A stretch of 64,000 nt of DNA from Heterocephalus glaber (taxonomy: Eukaryota > Chordata > Mammalia > Rodentia > Bathyergidae), in NCBI RefSeq assembly GCF_000247695.1, contig NW_004624784.1, positions 10,549,188 to 10,613,187 of the forward strand, written 5' to 3'. The notes under the pieces are model-generated. The model worked only from the letters and a program-made list of their open reading frames with translations, was not told the DNA's origin and made no database searches. This document shows positions 10,891 to 21,569 of the stretch, in pieces. The first letter of the stretch is position 1. Each line of letters starts with the position of its first letter. The position numbers and the translations under genes were made by a program.

Positions 10891-12515
10891 ATGTCGTGTA
10901 TGTTTATTTCCCCATCATGTCCCAATCCATTCATGGCAGTGGGTTGGGAGGAGAGGCCTTCCCATGATCATTCAGTGGCTCGGGATCCATCTCTCTGATA
11001 TGTTCATTACCCTCTAGGTCTTTCCCTGGATGTATTCCATCCAGCCAGATATTGAGCAAAAGGAGTGTAGAAGACGTCCTAAGGGATTCTAGCACGCATC
11101 TCTTTCACCCACATTTCATTGGCCTCACTTATCTCCAGAGCAGGAAGGTAGTGATGCTGTCTGTGTGCCAGGACTAAGAGGAGAAACGATGATATTGGCA
11201 AGCAACCAATCTTTACCACACCTAAAGTGAGATTCTACACAAGTCCATACCAGATTGGTTTCTTTAACAGCTTCCTTCTCTCTGCCCAAGGAAGCAAATT
11301 ACCTGAGAGGAATTCCTTGTGGCTAGTCTCTCACTGGCTCGGGAATTCCTTTAGATTTCTCCTGGCCTTCCTCTAGTCTCTCTTTGCCTTGAATGCAGTC
11401 CCTTCTCTCTGCTTGTATCTTTCAAATTGACTTGTATACCCTGCCTGACTCTGGTCTAGTTTCTCCTTAGGAGACTTCTTACTGGATTCACCCTACACCC
11501 TCCTCTTCTCCAAGCAGTACAGCCACTCCTAAGCTTGACCAGACTTCTGAGATACCATACTTTGGCCTTGCCAAAAGGAAAACCTTGCAGTTAAGGGGAG
11601 AATTGGAAGCTACTTTGATTAGGGGAGTGACATTACAGTGAAAATGAGATTTTTAGAAGAGTCATTTATATCTGGTTGAATTAGAGCAGACTGAAAGGGA
11701 CTGAGATTGGAAAGAGGAAGAACAACTGGGAAACTATTGCTATGGTATTGGAGAGAGATGACAAGGGACCAAACTAGAACTGAGGTGGTGGGATGAAGAG
11801 AGAAGGAGGCATTCAAGAAATGACTGTGAGAGGAGTAGAACCTATGCTTGGAGGGGCATTTGGCTGGGGAGATGGAGGCAAGGAGGGGACAAGACTGCAT
11901 CCCATCTCCAGCCCTGGGCCAGCCATGCACTTCCAGCACCTCTGATTGCTTCAGCCCACCCACTCCCGCCCCCCAACTCAGCTCCACCAAGTAGCAAGAC
12001 TGCCCAGCCCCTCCAATCTACTTGCAAGGAATGTGGAGTTACATTTAATTAAAAGTATCTACACAGAAACGAGATTAATTAAGTCTCTTTTACCCAGGAG
12101 CCCTCTCTTTGTGTTCACTTAAATGAGGTTTTAAATGTTGTCTCAATGTTATATCTGGGCAAGATTTCTCCAGACAACACTTTGTGTAGTTCCAAGGCTC
12201 TCTCATAGCTAGCTGGAATTATTTAGTGATGAGAACAACCCAAGGACAGTCTTCTTCCCTCTTCTGTCGGCTGAGCTCCAGGCAGGTGGGGACCTTGGGC
12301 CACTGAAAGTGGAGCTCTATAATGAAATGGTGGGACGTTCTCTCACACAAGAGCTGCCTCCCAAGACCACCTCTTGATGCAGAACAGGTAGTTGGGAATG
12401 CTCTTTTGAGTCATGTTTATGCAATGTTCACCTGACCCAAGTTGTTCTGAATACAAACATAGCTTCCAAGACTCAAATGGCTGATGCAGCACCACTGCAG
12501 GCAAGGTTCTGCTTG
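10891..12515. other. Intergenic, nothing recognised
   Basis: No gene or confident repeat. The minus-strand frame at 11619-11990 is unsupported by any family or splice signal. Confidence 0.4.
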
Positions 12516-12521
12516 TAGTCA

Positions 12522-12570
12522 GAGTTGGGTGCTGGGATTACAGGTGTTTGCTGCCACACCCAACTCATCC
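12522..12570 (-). mobile_element. B1 (7SL-derived) SINE fragment
   Basis: GGTGCTGGGATTACAGGTGTT followed by GCTGCCACACCCAACTC is the reverse complement of the 5' part of a 7SL-derived B1 SINE. Only about 50 bases remain. Confidence 0.6.
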
Positions 12571-12637
12571 TTGGACCTTTTCAATCTAATTATGAAACAG
12601 GTTGGAAAATAGCCTTGTCCTGTCTGGCTACAATGGT

Positions 12638-13086
12638 TAATTTGATGTGTCAATGTGACTGAGCTATAGGGTACCCAGATAGCTAGTAAGACATGATTTC
12701 TGGCTGTGTCTTTGAGGGTGTGTTCAGAAGAGATTAGCATTTGACTTGGAAGACTGAGTAAAGATCACCCCACCAGTGGGGGTGGGCATCATCCAGTCTG
12801 TGGAGGACCTGAAGAGAACAAAAAAGCAGCAAAAGGTCAAAATTGCCCTGTCTGCTTTGAGTTGGGACATCTGTCTTCCCCTGCTCTCAGACATCCCTGG
12901 CTCTCGGGCCTTTAGACAGAGACTGAATTATACCATTGGCTTTGCTGGTTCTCCAGCTCACAGACAACAGAACATGGGACTTCTTGGCCTCTGTAATCTG
13001 TGAGCCAAAGCCCACAACAAGTCTCTTAAATATATATATTTACATATCTTGTTGGTCCTGTTTCTCTGGAAGATGTTGACTGACAC
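12638..13086 (+). mobile_element. Old LTR-type interspersed repeat, family uncertain
   Basis: The block GGTTAATTTGATGTGTCAATG, GGTACCCAGATAGCTAGTAAG, GTGTTCAGAAGAGATTAGCAT, GGGTGGGCATCATCCAGTCTG, TGGGACTTCTTGGCCTCTGTA and a terminal CCTGTTTCTCTGGAAGATG matches a common mammalian repeat with LTR-like organisation. I recognise the sequence but cannot name the subfamily with certainty. Confidence 0.65.
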
Positions 13087-13204
13087 ACTACCCCTTGGTT
13101 CTGTCACTCAAACGCAAAGGTGATCTTCCCTTTTGGAACCAGGTAGTCCCTTTTGTAGTGAAAGAATTAAAATTTCCATTTTCTCTGTATTGTCCACACT
13201 TGGG

Positions 13205-13300
13205 TCATTATTAATTTAATTTTGGAAGCATTTATTGAGCATGGTGAGGCATAGAGGAGGATACAGTGATAAGAGCCAATGAGAAGCTTACAGATGCTGG
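13205..13300 (-). mobile_element. L2 LINE fragment
   Basis: GCATTTATTGAGCATGGTGAG followed by GAGGATACAGTGATAAGAGC resembles the reversed L2 3' end. Confidence 0.45.
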
Positions 13301-13529
13301 AAGAGAGATGACCCAACAGGGTGAGGAGGAACAGGATCACTGCTAGGATAGGCTTCTGCCTGGTACACCATGGCACAGAGGGGAGGGGCATAGACTCCGG
13401 GCTGGGTGCAAGATCTTGGGGAATATCCCACAGAAAATGTATAGGAAACCCTAAGAAATGAGTAGGGATGATCCAGAGACAGAGATGTTCCACAAGAGCA
13501 AAACCTACTCACTTGGCCAGAGGCACCAG

Positions 13530-13735
13530 AGCAATGTGGAGCCCAGATGCTGAGAGCAGCAACCTGGCTTCACATCCTGCTCTGCCACTTATGGACAGAA
13601 GAGCCAACTCTGAGCCCACAGCTTTCTCCATGTAAAGTGATGGAAATAACTCACCAGCTATTTCAAAGGGCTTTGTAAGGATCAGATGGAACAATTCTTG
13701 AGCCTAGCTCATGCTGGGCTCTCCAGGAATATGAG
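13530..13735 (-). mobile_element. MIR SINE fragment
   Basis: Reverse MIR: CACATCCTGCTCTGCCACTTA, CTCCATGTAAAGTGATGGAAA, GGGCTTTGTAAGGATCAGATG in the expected order. Confidence 0.65.
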
Positions 13736-13739
13736 TCTC

Positions 13740-15580
13740 CCTCCTTTGGCTCCTGTTCTGTCTGGTATAATGGATGATTTTAGTCGGGTGTGTTAGATCC
13801 TGGCAATAGAAACGGACTCTGGAAGGTTTAAGCAGAAAATGAATTTATTTAGAAGGTGTCTGGTGATCCCCTGTTATCTGGAAGGTCATCAGCAAAGCCA
13901 GTCTTGGAAAATCAGTGAATGCGAAGAGAGGCTATGTGGTCAAGAAAACGGGAAAAATCATATCGTGTCTTCCCTTGCTCAGAGAACACTACCAGCCTGC
14001 CAGTGCTCATTCGGGGGTGGGTCTGTTTCTACCACCAACCCCAGAGAGAACTCTCCCTCGTCCCTGTTTCTTTGCCTCCTGGGTGGGTCGGGTCTAGCCT
14101 AGCCTAGGGCAATGCCAACTCTGCTTGGAAAGTAGCTGGAATTTTCCATTTCTTCAGAGAAGACATACTCTGCCTCCCACCAAGACTGAAGTGGTGGTGG
14201 GTGGGAAATCCATACTACTAGAAGGGGATTCAGATACTGTGGTGCTGCAGAGCCCCTCCACCACCACCAAAAGGCCCCACATGTGGTAAGTGTCCACCGT
14301 AGTCCTCTAACATACTATGGCCTCTCTTCCATAGCAGTCCCCTTGTGCTTCCCCTAGATGGCCCAGTGACCAGTGCCTTTTACTCTCTCTCAGGCTTCTC
14401 TCTTGTATCTCTAGGGTAGCACTCCCAGGAGGGTGGCCAAAGAGTACACCCCATGATGATGGATTCTCCAGCTGAGAAATTCTCCAGCCACACATAGCTG
14501 TCACTCTTCCCTGAGCCCGTCCCCCATTAATATGGTGAGCACGAGCTGCCTATAGCCAAAGATTAATTGGTGGGGGATTGGGAGATTTCTCTTCCATAAC
14601 AATGGGCTTTTCTGCCTGTACTAATAAGATGCCAATTAGGATATTTACATTTTGGGTTCAACTTAAAGTTAGACTGATTTTCCCAGAAGTGGGCCAGAGG
14701 GTTGGGACCTCCTAAACTAGCTGTCATTGGGGTAGATGTCCAAGTGGCCCTCCACTGGCCAAGACCAAGCCCCTCTCTGGGGCACTGGGAAGACTGCTAG
14801 CTCTGGGGGCAGGGATTCAAATGAAGCGGCTCTCCCCACCTCATTCCTTCAGTTAGATTCCAATTCCTTGGAGTGGTTTTAGACAGTGTCTTATTACTTA
14901 TGCCAAATGTTGCTTCAGAAAAAAAGACACAGAAAGAAAAACTCTATTAGACACAAGAAATCAATCTGTTTTAATTTATTTTCATTCACCTTCTTATTCT
15001 TACCCCCTTCCCAGCCCTTCTTGGGGTCATATCTAATGTCATTCTCCCTCCCCCACCACTGCAAAATCCCAGCCTAGGAATGCTGGACATCCTGCCACTG
15101 GGTCATCGATTCTGCTGGACATAGCTGCTTTCCTTCTCAGTCCGGGATGTAAGCACCAGCATTATAGAATATATTCACTGCAACAGATTGCCTAAAACAA
15201 AGGGTCTCTGAGTCCCCTGGGGATACAAACCTCTTCCTAGGTATTTGCAGAGGAGCAAAGCACTTCAAGCACAGCTGGAAGACTGACAATCTTGGGAATG
15301 CTGGTGCACACCCCACAGGTAGGAACCACCAAGAGCCAGCCTAAAACACCTGAGGGCATGGACTCCAGCTCTTACTCCTGGAGGCCCACAGTTCCAAGCA
15401 CAGTAGTGAGGGTTCGGTTAGGACCAAGTAGTAGTTGGCTGAACTCAGCATCTCCTCAGTTCCTGATTTTCCTGGCAAGCAGCATCCCTTCCCCAGGCAG
15501 ACAGGATGGCAGGTTTCCAGGTGGGAGACCTGAAGCTCCTCTCATCACACAGACTTACACCCCAGCTCTTGTTTCACTGC
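13740..15580. other. Intergenic, with an enhancer-like block
   Basis: 13785-13900 (TTTAAGCAGAAAATGAATTTA) looks like an old repeat I cannot name. 14520-14665 is an AT-rich, motif-dense block (AAGATTAATTGG, TAATAAGATGCCAATTAGGA) resembling conserved noncoding DNA. No gene is supported. Confidence 0.35.
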
Positions 15581-15582
15581 CA

Positions 15583-16074
15583 GAATTAGTATCCTGGGTG
15601 GCTTAAAACAATAGAAATTTGCCTCTCACAGTTCTAGATACTTAAAGTTTGACCCAATATGACATAAGACTGAAATCAAGGGTTCAGCAGGGCCACACTC
15701 CCTCCTAAGTCTCTAAGCAAGAATTTGCACCTTGCCTTGCCTCTTCTGGCTTCTGGTGGCTCCAGGATTCCTTGGCTTGCAGCTGCATCATTGCAGTCCT
15801 CAGTACACACACCTTCAGATCTCTCTGTGTTCTCTCTTCACATTGCTACCTCCTCCTCCTGCTCCTCCCTTTCCGTCCTCTGTCCTCTGTCTCTGTCTTA
15901 AAGACACTTGTGATGGTATTTAGGGCCCACCTGGAAAATCCAGGATACTTCTCCCTATCTCACAATCCTTACATTAATCATATCTGCAAAGTCCCCTTGC
16001 CAACGGTCGCATCCCCAGGCATTAAAGATTGGGACCTAATATCTTTGGGGGTCACTTATTCAGCCCACAGCATA
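15583..16074 (-). mobile_element. ERVL-MaLR LTR (MLT1 type), solo
   Basis: Plus-strand landmarks of a reversed MLT1-type LTR: GGCTTAAAACAATAGAAATTT, GAAATCAAGGGTTCAGCAGGG, CTTGCCTCTTCTGGCTTCTG, CCTTGGCTTGCAGC, GACACTTGTGATGGTATTTAG, GGCCCACCTGGAAAATCCAGG and GGGACCTAATATCTTTGGGG. Confidence 0.8.
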
Positions 16075-16224
16075 GCCTTTTACTACCTCTTCTGATCTGC
16101 CCAAGAGTCCAGAGCGGCCCCTCTGAGCCTCAGTAATCCCTTGTATGGCACAGGATGATCTTGCCAATCTTCCAACTGCTTCACAGGGTAGTGGTGAAGA
16201 CTGAGAGAATATATAGAGAGATAG

Positions 16225-16225
16225 G

Positions 16226-16270
<45 letters not shown>

Positions 16271-16302
16271 GATAGATAGATGATAGATAGATGATAGATA
16301 GA
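16225..16302 (+). repeat. (GATA)n microsatellite
   Basis: About 14 tandem GATA units run without a break, followed by two units interrupted by an extra TGA (GATGATAGATAGATGATA). It is likely length-polymorphic. Confidence 0.97.
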
Positions 16303-17029
16303 AAGCATTTTCTAAGCTGTAAAACCATGCACAAACGTAAGACAATAAGTATTATTGTACTGGGAGAGTGGCAAGTTTAGCACTTGAGAAAACTATCAGA
16401 TTTTAAAACATATGAGGGAATAAGAAACCAATGTTATTCAAAAACCTCATTTACACCCCACACCAAAGCCTTCCACCCTCCCTGCCTCCACATTCTCCTG
16501 TGGCTGTAGGGGTGTGACAGAAGCCTGTTTTGGGGGTGGCTTTGTGGCCTGAAAACAAATCATTCTTCACAGCTTGCTCCCAAGTCCAATAAGCCAGAAG
16601 GAATTGGTAGAGAGATTTAACGATATGTATTTCAAGAAAAAGATGAAAATGTGTCTACTTTTAGGAGGCACAGTAAAAATGCATCAGCCCCACAATAAAC
16701 TTTGCAGTGAAGATGCGTACAGGGGAAACATATAATGTAGTCAAAGCGGTAATGTCTCATTTATAGGGAAATCTTCCCTGAGCTCTATTAGAATTTGCCC
16801 CTACCCATGCTCTGTGGCTGCCGATGCCCTGCAGCACAGCTCTGCAAACTGTGTCTCACCTCTGCAGCAGCACCAGCCTCTGCAGGAAGCCATGGCTCAA
16901 AGGCAGCCGCCCCTTGGTCTCCCTTTGAAGTCCCTATAAGATATGGGCTGAAACAGTGTACAAATCCATTTCACCAGGAGCTGGCAATGACAGCCTTGAA
17001 CACCAAATCCAAACTATCTTGTTTCTTTT

Positions 17030-17182
17030 AAATAAAGTTTTATTAGAACACAGCCTCACTAATACACTTCTGTCCGTTTGGTGCCACAATAAGAGTTCCG
17101 TAGTTGCAACTTAGATTGTTTGGCCTTCATTGTCTAAAATATTTACTATCCGGCCCTTTATAGAAAAAGTTTACCAATGTCC
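17030..17182 (+). mobile_element. DNA-transposon-like remnant
   Basis: AATAAAGTTTTATTAGAACAC, GTAGTTGCAACTTAGATTG, TCTAAAATATTTACTATCCGG and CCCTTTATAGAAAAAGTTTAC match a widespread mammalian non-autonomous element, probably hAT-like. I cannot give the exact family name. Confidence 0.6.
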
Positions 17183-17210
17183 AAATGATGCCATAAAACT
17201 AATAATAACA

Positions 17211-17310
17211 GGGGGCTGGGGATGTAGCTTAGTTGTACAGCACATATTTAGCATCCACAATGCCCGGGTTTGATCCTCAGCACTGAGAAAACAAAAGCAA
17301 AACAAAAGCT
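17211..17310 (+). mobile_element. ID SINE, diverged
   Basis: GGGGCTGGGGATGTAGCTTAG, GGGTTTGATCCTCAGCACTG and an A-rich CAAAA tail. This is an older ID type than the GGTACC copies; the flanks (AATAATAACAG and CTAGTAACAGA) are an imperfect duplication. Confidence 0.82.
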
Positions 17311-17314
17311 AGTA

Positions 17315-17505
17315 ACAGAATAGACACTAGCTAGCATCTTCTGGCTATCCTGTGTTCCTGGCACTGGACATTACTTCATTTAATCCTCACAAGTAATGCT
17401 GCAAAACAGCATAGACGAGAAGGCTGAGGCTCAGGAAGATAAGTTTCTCAGCAGCTGGTCACGGCTACAACTGGGTTACACTTCTGTCTGCCTGGCTCCA
17501 TGGCC
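17315..17505 (+). mobile_element. MIR SINE
   Basis: TTCCTGGCACTGGACATTACT, TCATTTAATCCTCACAAGTAA, GAGAAGGCTGAGGCTCAGGAA, then the 3' part, in family order. Confidence 0.7.
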
Positions 17506-17509
17506 TCAC

Positions 17510-20240
17510 TCTGACTATGCTCTATAGCATCGCTCCATCACGAGCCCCTGAGGGCAATCCCCCACTTCTGGTTGTTTAGAGCATCATTTCCCATCCCACT
17601 TTCACACCTCCTAGGGACTGTGTCGGCTTAGCAGAACGGAGAAAGGAAATGCTTCCCTAGGCTGCTTTCTCGTCCTTTCCCATCCTCTGCCTCCACCTCC
17701 CTCATTTCTCCACTGCAGCTCATTGTCCACGACTTTGTTCCATGTTTCTGCAGGACCCTGCATCCCACTGTTCGCCCTCCTGCCCCTTTCCACGGGGTTC
17801 CCACTCTGTCCTACAGCCTCCGGTGTGTGCGGAGCAGCCCAGTAGAGCTGATGGGGAGCAAGCCATTTGCATTCCACTTCCTGGGGCTGTTCAGATCTCA
17901 CCTGCAATTCTTCTGACAAACCCTTATCAGCAATGCCCATGGCGGAGTCTGTGGCGACTTTGTTCATTCTTATTAGCTCTGCACAGATTAGCTCTTCACA
18001 GTGCTTGGCTGGTTCATACCAATTCCTGATAAATGTTGTGACTGATTTCCCCAACTTGGGAGCGGTTGGGGACTGGGGTTGGGGTGGAAGTGGAGGCCCT
18101 GGAGGAAAGGGGTGGAAGCCAGGGGAAGGCAAGGAAAGTGCAGGCAGGATTACATCTGGACTATGAAATATTCATCACATGCCTGCCAGAGCAGGGTTAT
18201 CCCTGCTGCCCAGCAACAGCTTCTCCACTAGGCAGCGCTTTGAAATGCACCAGCCAGGCAGGCTGAGGGCACTACAGTGCCTCCCCCCTCAGCTGAGAGG
18301 CTTCTGAGAGAAGAGGCAGAGGAAGTTAAAAGGAAGGAGAGCAAACCAGCTCACTTGGGCTTTGCTGTCCTCCTCAGTCTCTCTTTTCTCACTTGCTCTT
18401 CACAAACAGCTTTTGATGGTGGAATACTGATGTTCCAGGTGGACAGTAGTTGTTCCTGTGCATGACCTCTTCTCCTTCTCCACTGCAGCAAGCCTTCTAG
18501 AGGACTACAGCTTAGCCTTCAGGCCTTCCTCTCTTTCCACTCCCAGTCTGAGGCTTTTAGACAATGCAGATGATCATGCTTTGCCAGTTTCCTGTATTTC
18601 CCAACTGTGCTGGATTCTGCTTAAAGACTTCCATGTATCCACACCCTCATGTTGCTAGCACAGGACTGGACACATGGTAGAGACATTCAAAACACCTTTG
18701 GCTAATTAGATATATCCCATTCCTCTGTAAGATTGGCCAGTAGCTGCCATGCCCATGCTGTTCCAAAGCAGACATCACTAAACAAGCTGTACATTTTCCT
18801 CCTAAGCCTACATGTGGCTTTCTGGGTTTTCTCAACATGAGGCTCCAATCAGCCACTTTCTAATCAAATGGAATTGACCAAGGGACAAAAATCTGTGTTA
18901 TCTTAGTTTTGGGCAGCCCCTCATAATTTCTTTGAGAGCAAAGATTACCTTCATATTTTAAGAGCCTGGTACAGTGTCTAGAATAGACTAAGTGTGAGCA
19001 CATTCTTTAGAGATAAAATAGATGACTACTCATATATGTGAGTGTGCATTTTAAGTCACCCCTGAACCTATAAAGAAAATCTATTCCATACCTTCCTGTA
19101 GGTAGGGCCTGGTCAAGACCTATGCTCTGAAAATTCTTTCACTGATCTACCCCAAATCCTTCATGCTGCTGTGTGAGTGAGTATGCTACTATGCTGCTCA
19201 CCCATGGGAGATAAAAACCATAGGATTTCAGAAATGAGGACCTCCTTTTCACCACCCTTTGCCACTGCCCACAAGTCTACACTCCAGCACCCAGCTGTCT
19301 CACTCTGGAGAAACTCAACTCATGCCAACCACATCTCTCTCCCTCCACTCACCAGAAGATGACCCCCACACACCCTGCAACTAGAAGTCCTGGGAGGTCT
19401 TGGAGACCACTCTTGCTGCAGCCAGTTTACTCATTAGCCTTTTGCCAGATTTATCTTCTCTCTGCTAGCCTGCTGCGCTTTGATTTGTCCTCCTGTCACC
19501 AGGACTAATGTTGATGGCAGCATCCCTCTGGGGCGTCAGGCTCTCCAGCCTCCTGCCAGAGGCCTCAAGGAAAATGAATGAGCAACTGACCTGCAAAATA
19601 AATACCAGGCTTCCAGGTTCTGATAAAGATTAAATATTGGAGGAGTCATTTCAAATGAATATATAAAAGCAAATGGAAGAAGCCTTTTAGACACCGACAG
19701 AGTGAAATACAGGCAAACAAAGAGAGATGTCTTCGGGGAAGTACAATGGCAGGGAAGTTGGAGGCTCAGAATACAATCTCCCTACAAATATCCAAGCTTC
19801 AGGAAAGATTCCAAAACTGTCTTCCCTGCTTCCCTCCCCCTTCCCCACCCAGAGAGTGAAGAAGAGAAAGTGCTAAGTTCCAAAAGCTGCCTGCCAGCGG
19901 GATGCTGAAGTCAGCGCTGCTGATGCTGGCCCATCCAACCGAGGGAGAAGCCCCATCACTCAACACCATCTGCCTTTGGTGTGGGCCAGCCAAGAGCCAG
20001 GATTATTGGCGGGCATGGGGCTCTGAGGCCCCCAAAGAGAGAGATACTTGGGAAAAGCAAGGTCAGGCATTGCAGAGATAGGACGGGGGACTGAGAAAGA
20101 AGCCAATGGCACCAAATGGAGCCAGTGTTCCTTGGGCCTGGGGAAGAAATCAGCTCCTTTTCAGAAACTTGCGGCAACTGATTGCATATCCAGGGGCCCC
20201 AAATAACCAGAATTTCATCTCTAGATGAAGATGATTGAGC
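17510..20240. other. Intergenic; 173-codon chance frame, L2 scrap
   Basis: A minus-strand frame of 173 codons (17611-18132) is the longest in the window. It has no recognisable domain and a composition dominated by Pro, Glu and Gly, so I do not call it a gene. About 18905-18995 resembles an L2 3' end (GAGAGCAAAGATTACCTTCAT). Confidence 0.4.
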
Positions 20241-20244
20241 TGGA

Positions 20245-20410
20245 AGGCAACAACTGGGGAGAATGCTTCATGCCTACTACAGGCCTGATATTGTGCTTGG
20301 CATTGTATATTCACTGTTTCAATTAGCCCTTCTGACAGCCCGACGAGATGGTTATTATCACCCTGCTTTACAGAGGGGAGGCTGAGGCCAAGAAGATTAA
20401 TGAACACAAG
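20245..20410 (+). mobile_element. MIR SINE fragment
   Basis: ATTGTGCTTGGCATTGTATAT, CTGACAGCCCGACGAGATGG, CTTTACAGAGGGGAGGCTGAG. Confidence 0.65.
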
Positions 20411-20454
20411 GTGGGGTGGAGAGAGAAAGGGGAAACTCTTTGGCTGAGCTCTTA

Positions 20455-20600
20455 GTACGGACTGGGCACTGTGTACCCTCTTTATCTCATGTATTCCTTA
20501 CACCCCTAGACTGTGAATACTCTTGACCCCATTTGACAACACTGGACAACTGAGACTTCATGAAGTTGAGAATGCAGCTTTAAAGCAGTGGTCTCTGTTG
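20455..20600 (+). mobile_element. MIR SINE fragment
   Basis: ACTGGGCACTGTGTACCCTCT, CATGTATTCCTTACACCCC, GACAACTGAGACTTCATGAAG. Confidence 0.55.
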
Positions 20601-21184
20601 TATTTGGCTCCAAAGTCTGTTCTCTTTCCACCAGGAATGATGTGTTGGCAGCCTCAAGGAAGTGGGAAGATCCATGAAGTGTCACTGAGTTTGAGGCGAA
20701 GGTTCCAACTTGGTTGGAGCCATAGAAACTGAGCCTTAATTAGGTTGGAATGTAAGGAACAAGAGGAGGCTCAAATCTCTTCATTCTCTCCTTCAATCAA
20801 TGGCATCAGTGCAGCTAGTCTCTGAGCCCTGAGGCCTGAGTGGATACAAGGTGGTAGAATCATCAGCCCACCACTTTAGTGGGAAAGCTTTTCTCACCAT
20901 AATGTGAATGCGTCCTTTACTGGAAACAGCTGCAGGACACCCTTGTTACACACAGGAGGGGGGCACTGTACACATAGAACACAATCTGTACTGGCCACTA
21001 TGGTGGCCCAAACATCACGCAGTCCTAACCTCATCTCCCTCAAAGATGCTGCTCTTCCCCCAGATGTGGTCCAGGGGAAGTGGGTGCCCAATACCAAGAG
21101 GTGAAGAAGGTAACTTCCAGACCATTCCTGGTTTGGGAGCTCATAGTGAGCCTTGGATGGGCCACAGTGGGACTCAGGGCACTT

Positions 21185-21305
21185 GGATCAACAAACATGG
21201 ATTGAGTTCCTGCTTGGTACCACACTCTGCGCTGGCCACTGAGCACACAAAGATGAGCAAGACAGTCCCTGCCTTCAGGAAGCCCTCCTACTATCTGGTG
21301 AGGAA
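21185..21305 (-). mobile_element. L2 LINE 3' end
   Basis: ATCAACAAACATGGATTGAGT, CTGCGCTGGCCACTGAGCACA, GATGAGCAAGACAGTCCCTG, matching the reversed L2 3' end. Confidence 0.65.
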
Positions 21306-21374
21306 GATGGATCACTTGTGATCAACATAATCTGTAACAAAAACCATCTCATAGTCTCTGTAATGCAAATTGCC

Positions 21375-21565
21375 CTCTCCAATACATGCTCTCGTTTATT
21401 TTTCATTTCATTCACCCAAAGAATGAGTATTGTTTTCCTGTGTGGAGTCCAGAAAACTGGAGCCTAGTGAGGTTGAGGGGCCTGCCCAAGCCTACCCAGC
21501 AGCAAGCAGCACAGCTGGACTTTCCTAGGTATAGCCCTACTAACCCTCTGTGGCTCTAACCACTC
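21375..21565 (+). mobile_element. MIR SINE fragment
   Basis: CTGGAGCCTAGTGAGGTTGAG, CCTGCCCAAGCCTACCCAG and CAGCTGGACTTTCCTAGG are a diverged MIR 3' half. Confidence 0.5.
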
Positions 21566-21569
21566 CACC

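Noticed and set aside
16060..16334. Ser/Ile/Tyr repeat open frames
   Set aside because: They are translations of the (GATA)n microsatellite.
17611..18132. 173-codon minus-strand open frame, the longest in the window
   Set aside because: No recognisable domain, low-complexity Pro/Glu/Gly-rich content, no flanking splice or promoter logic. A frame of this length is expected by chance in GC-richer patches.
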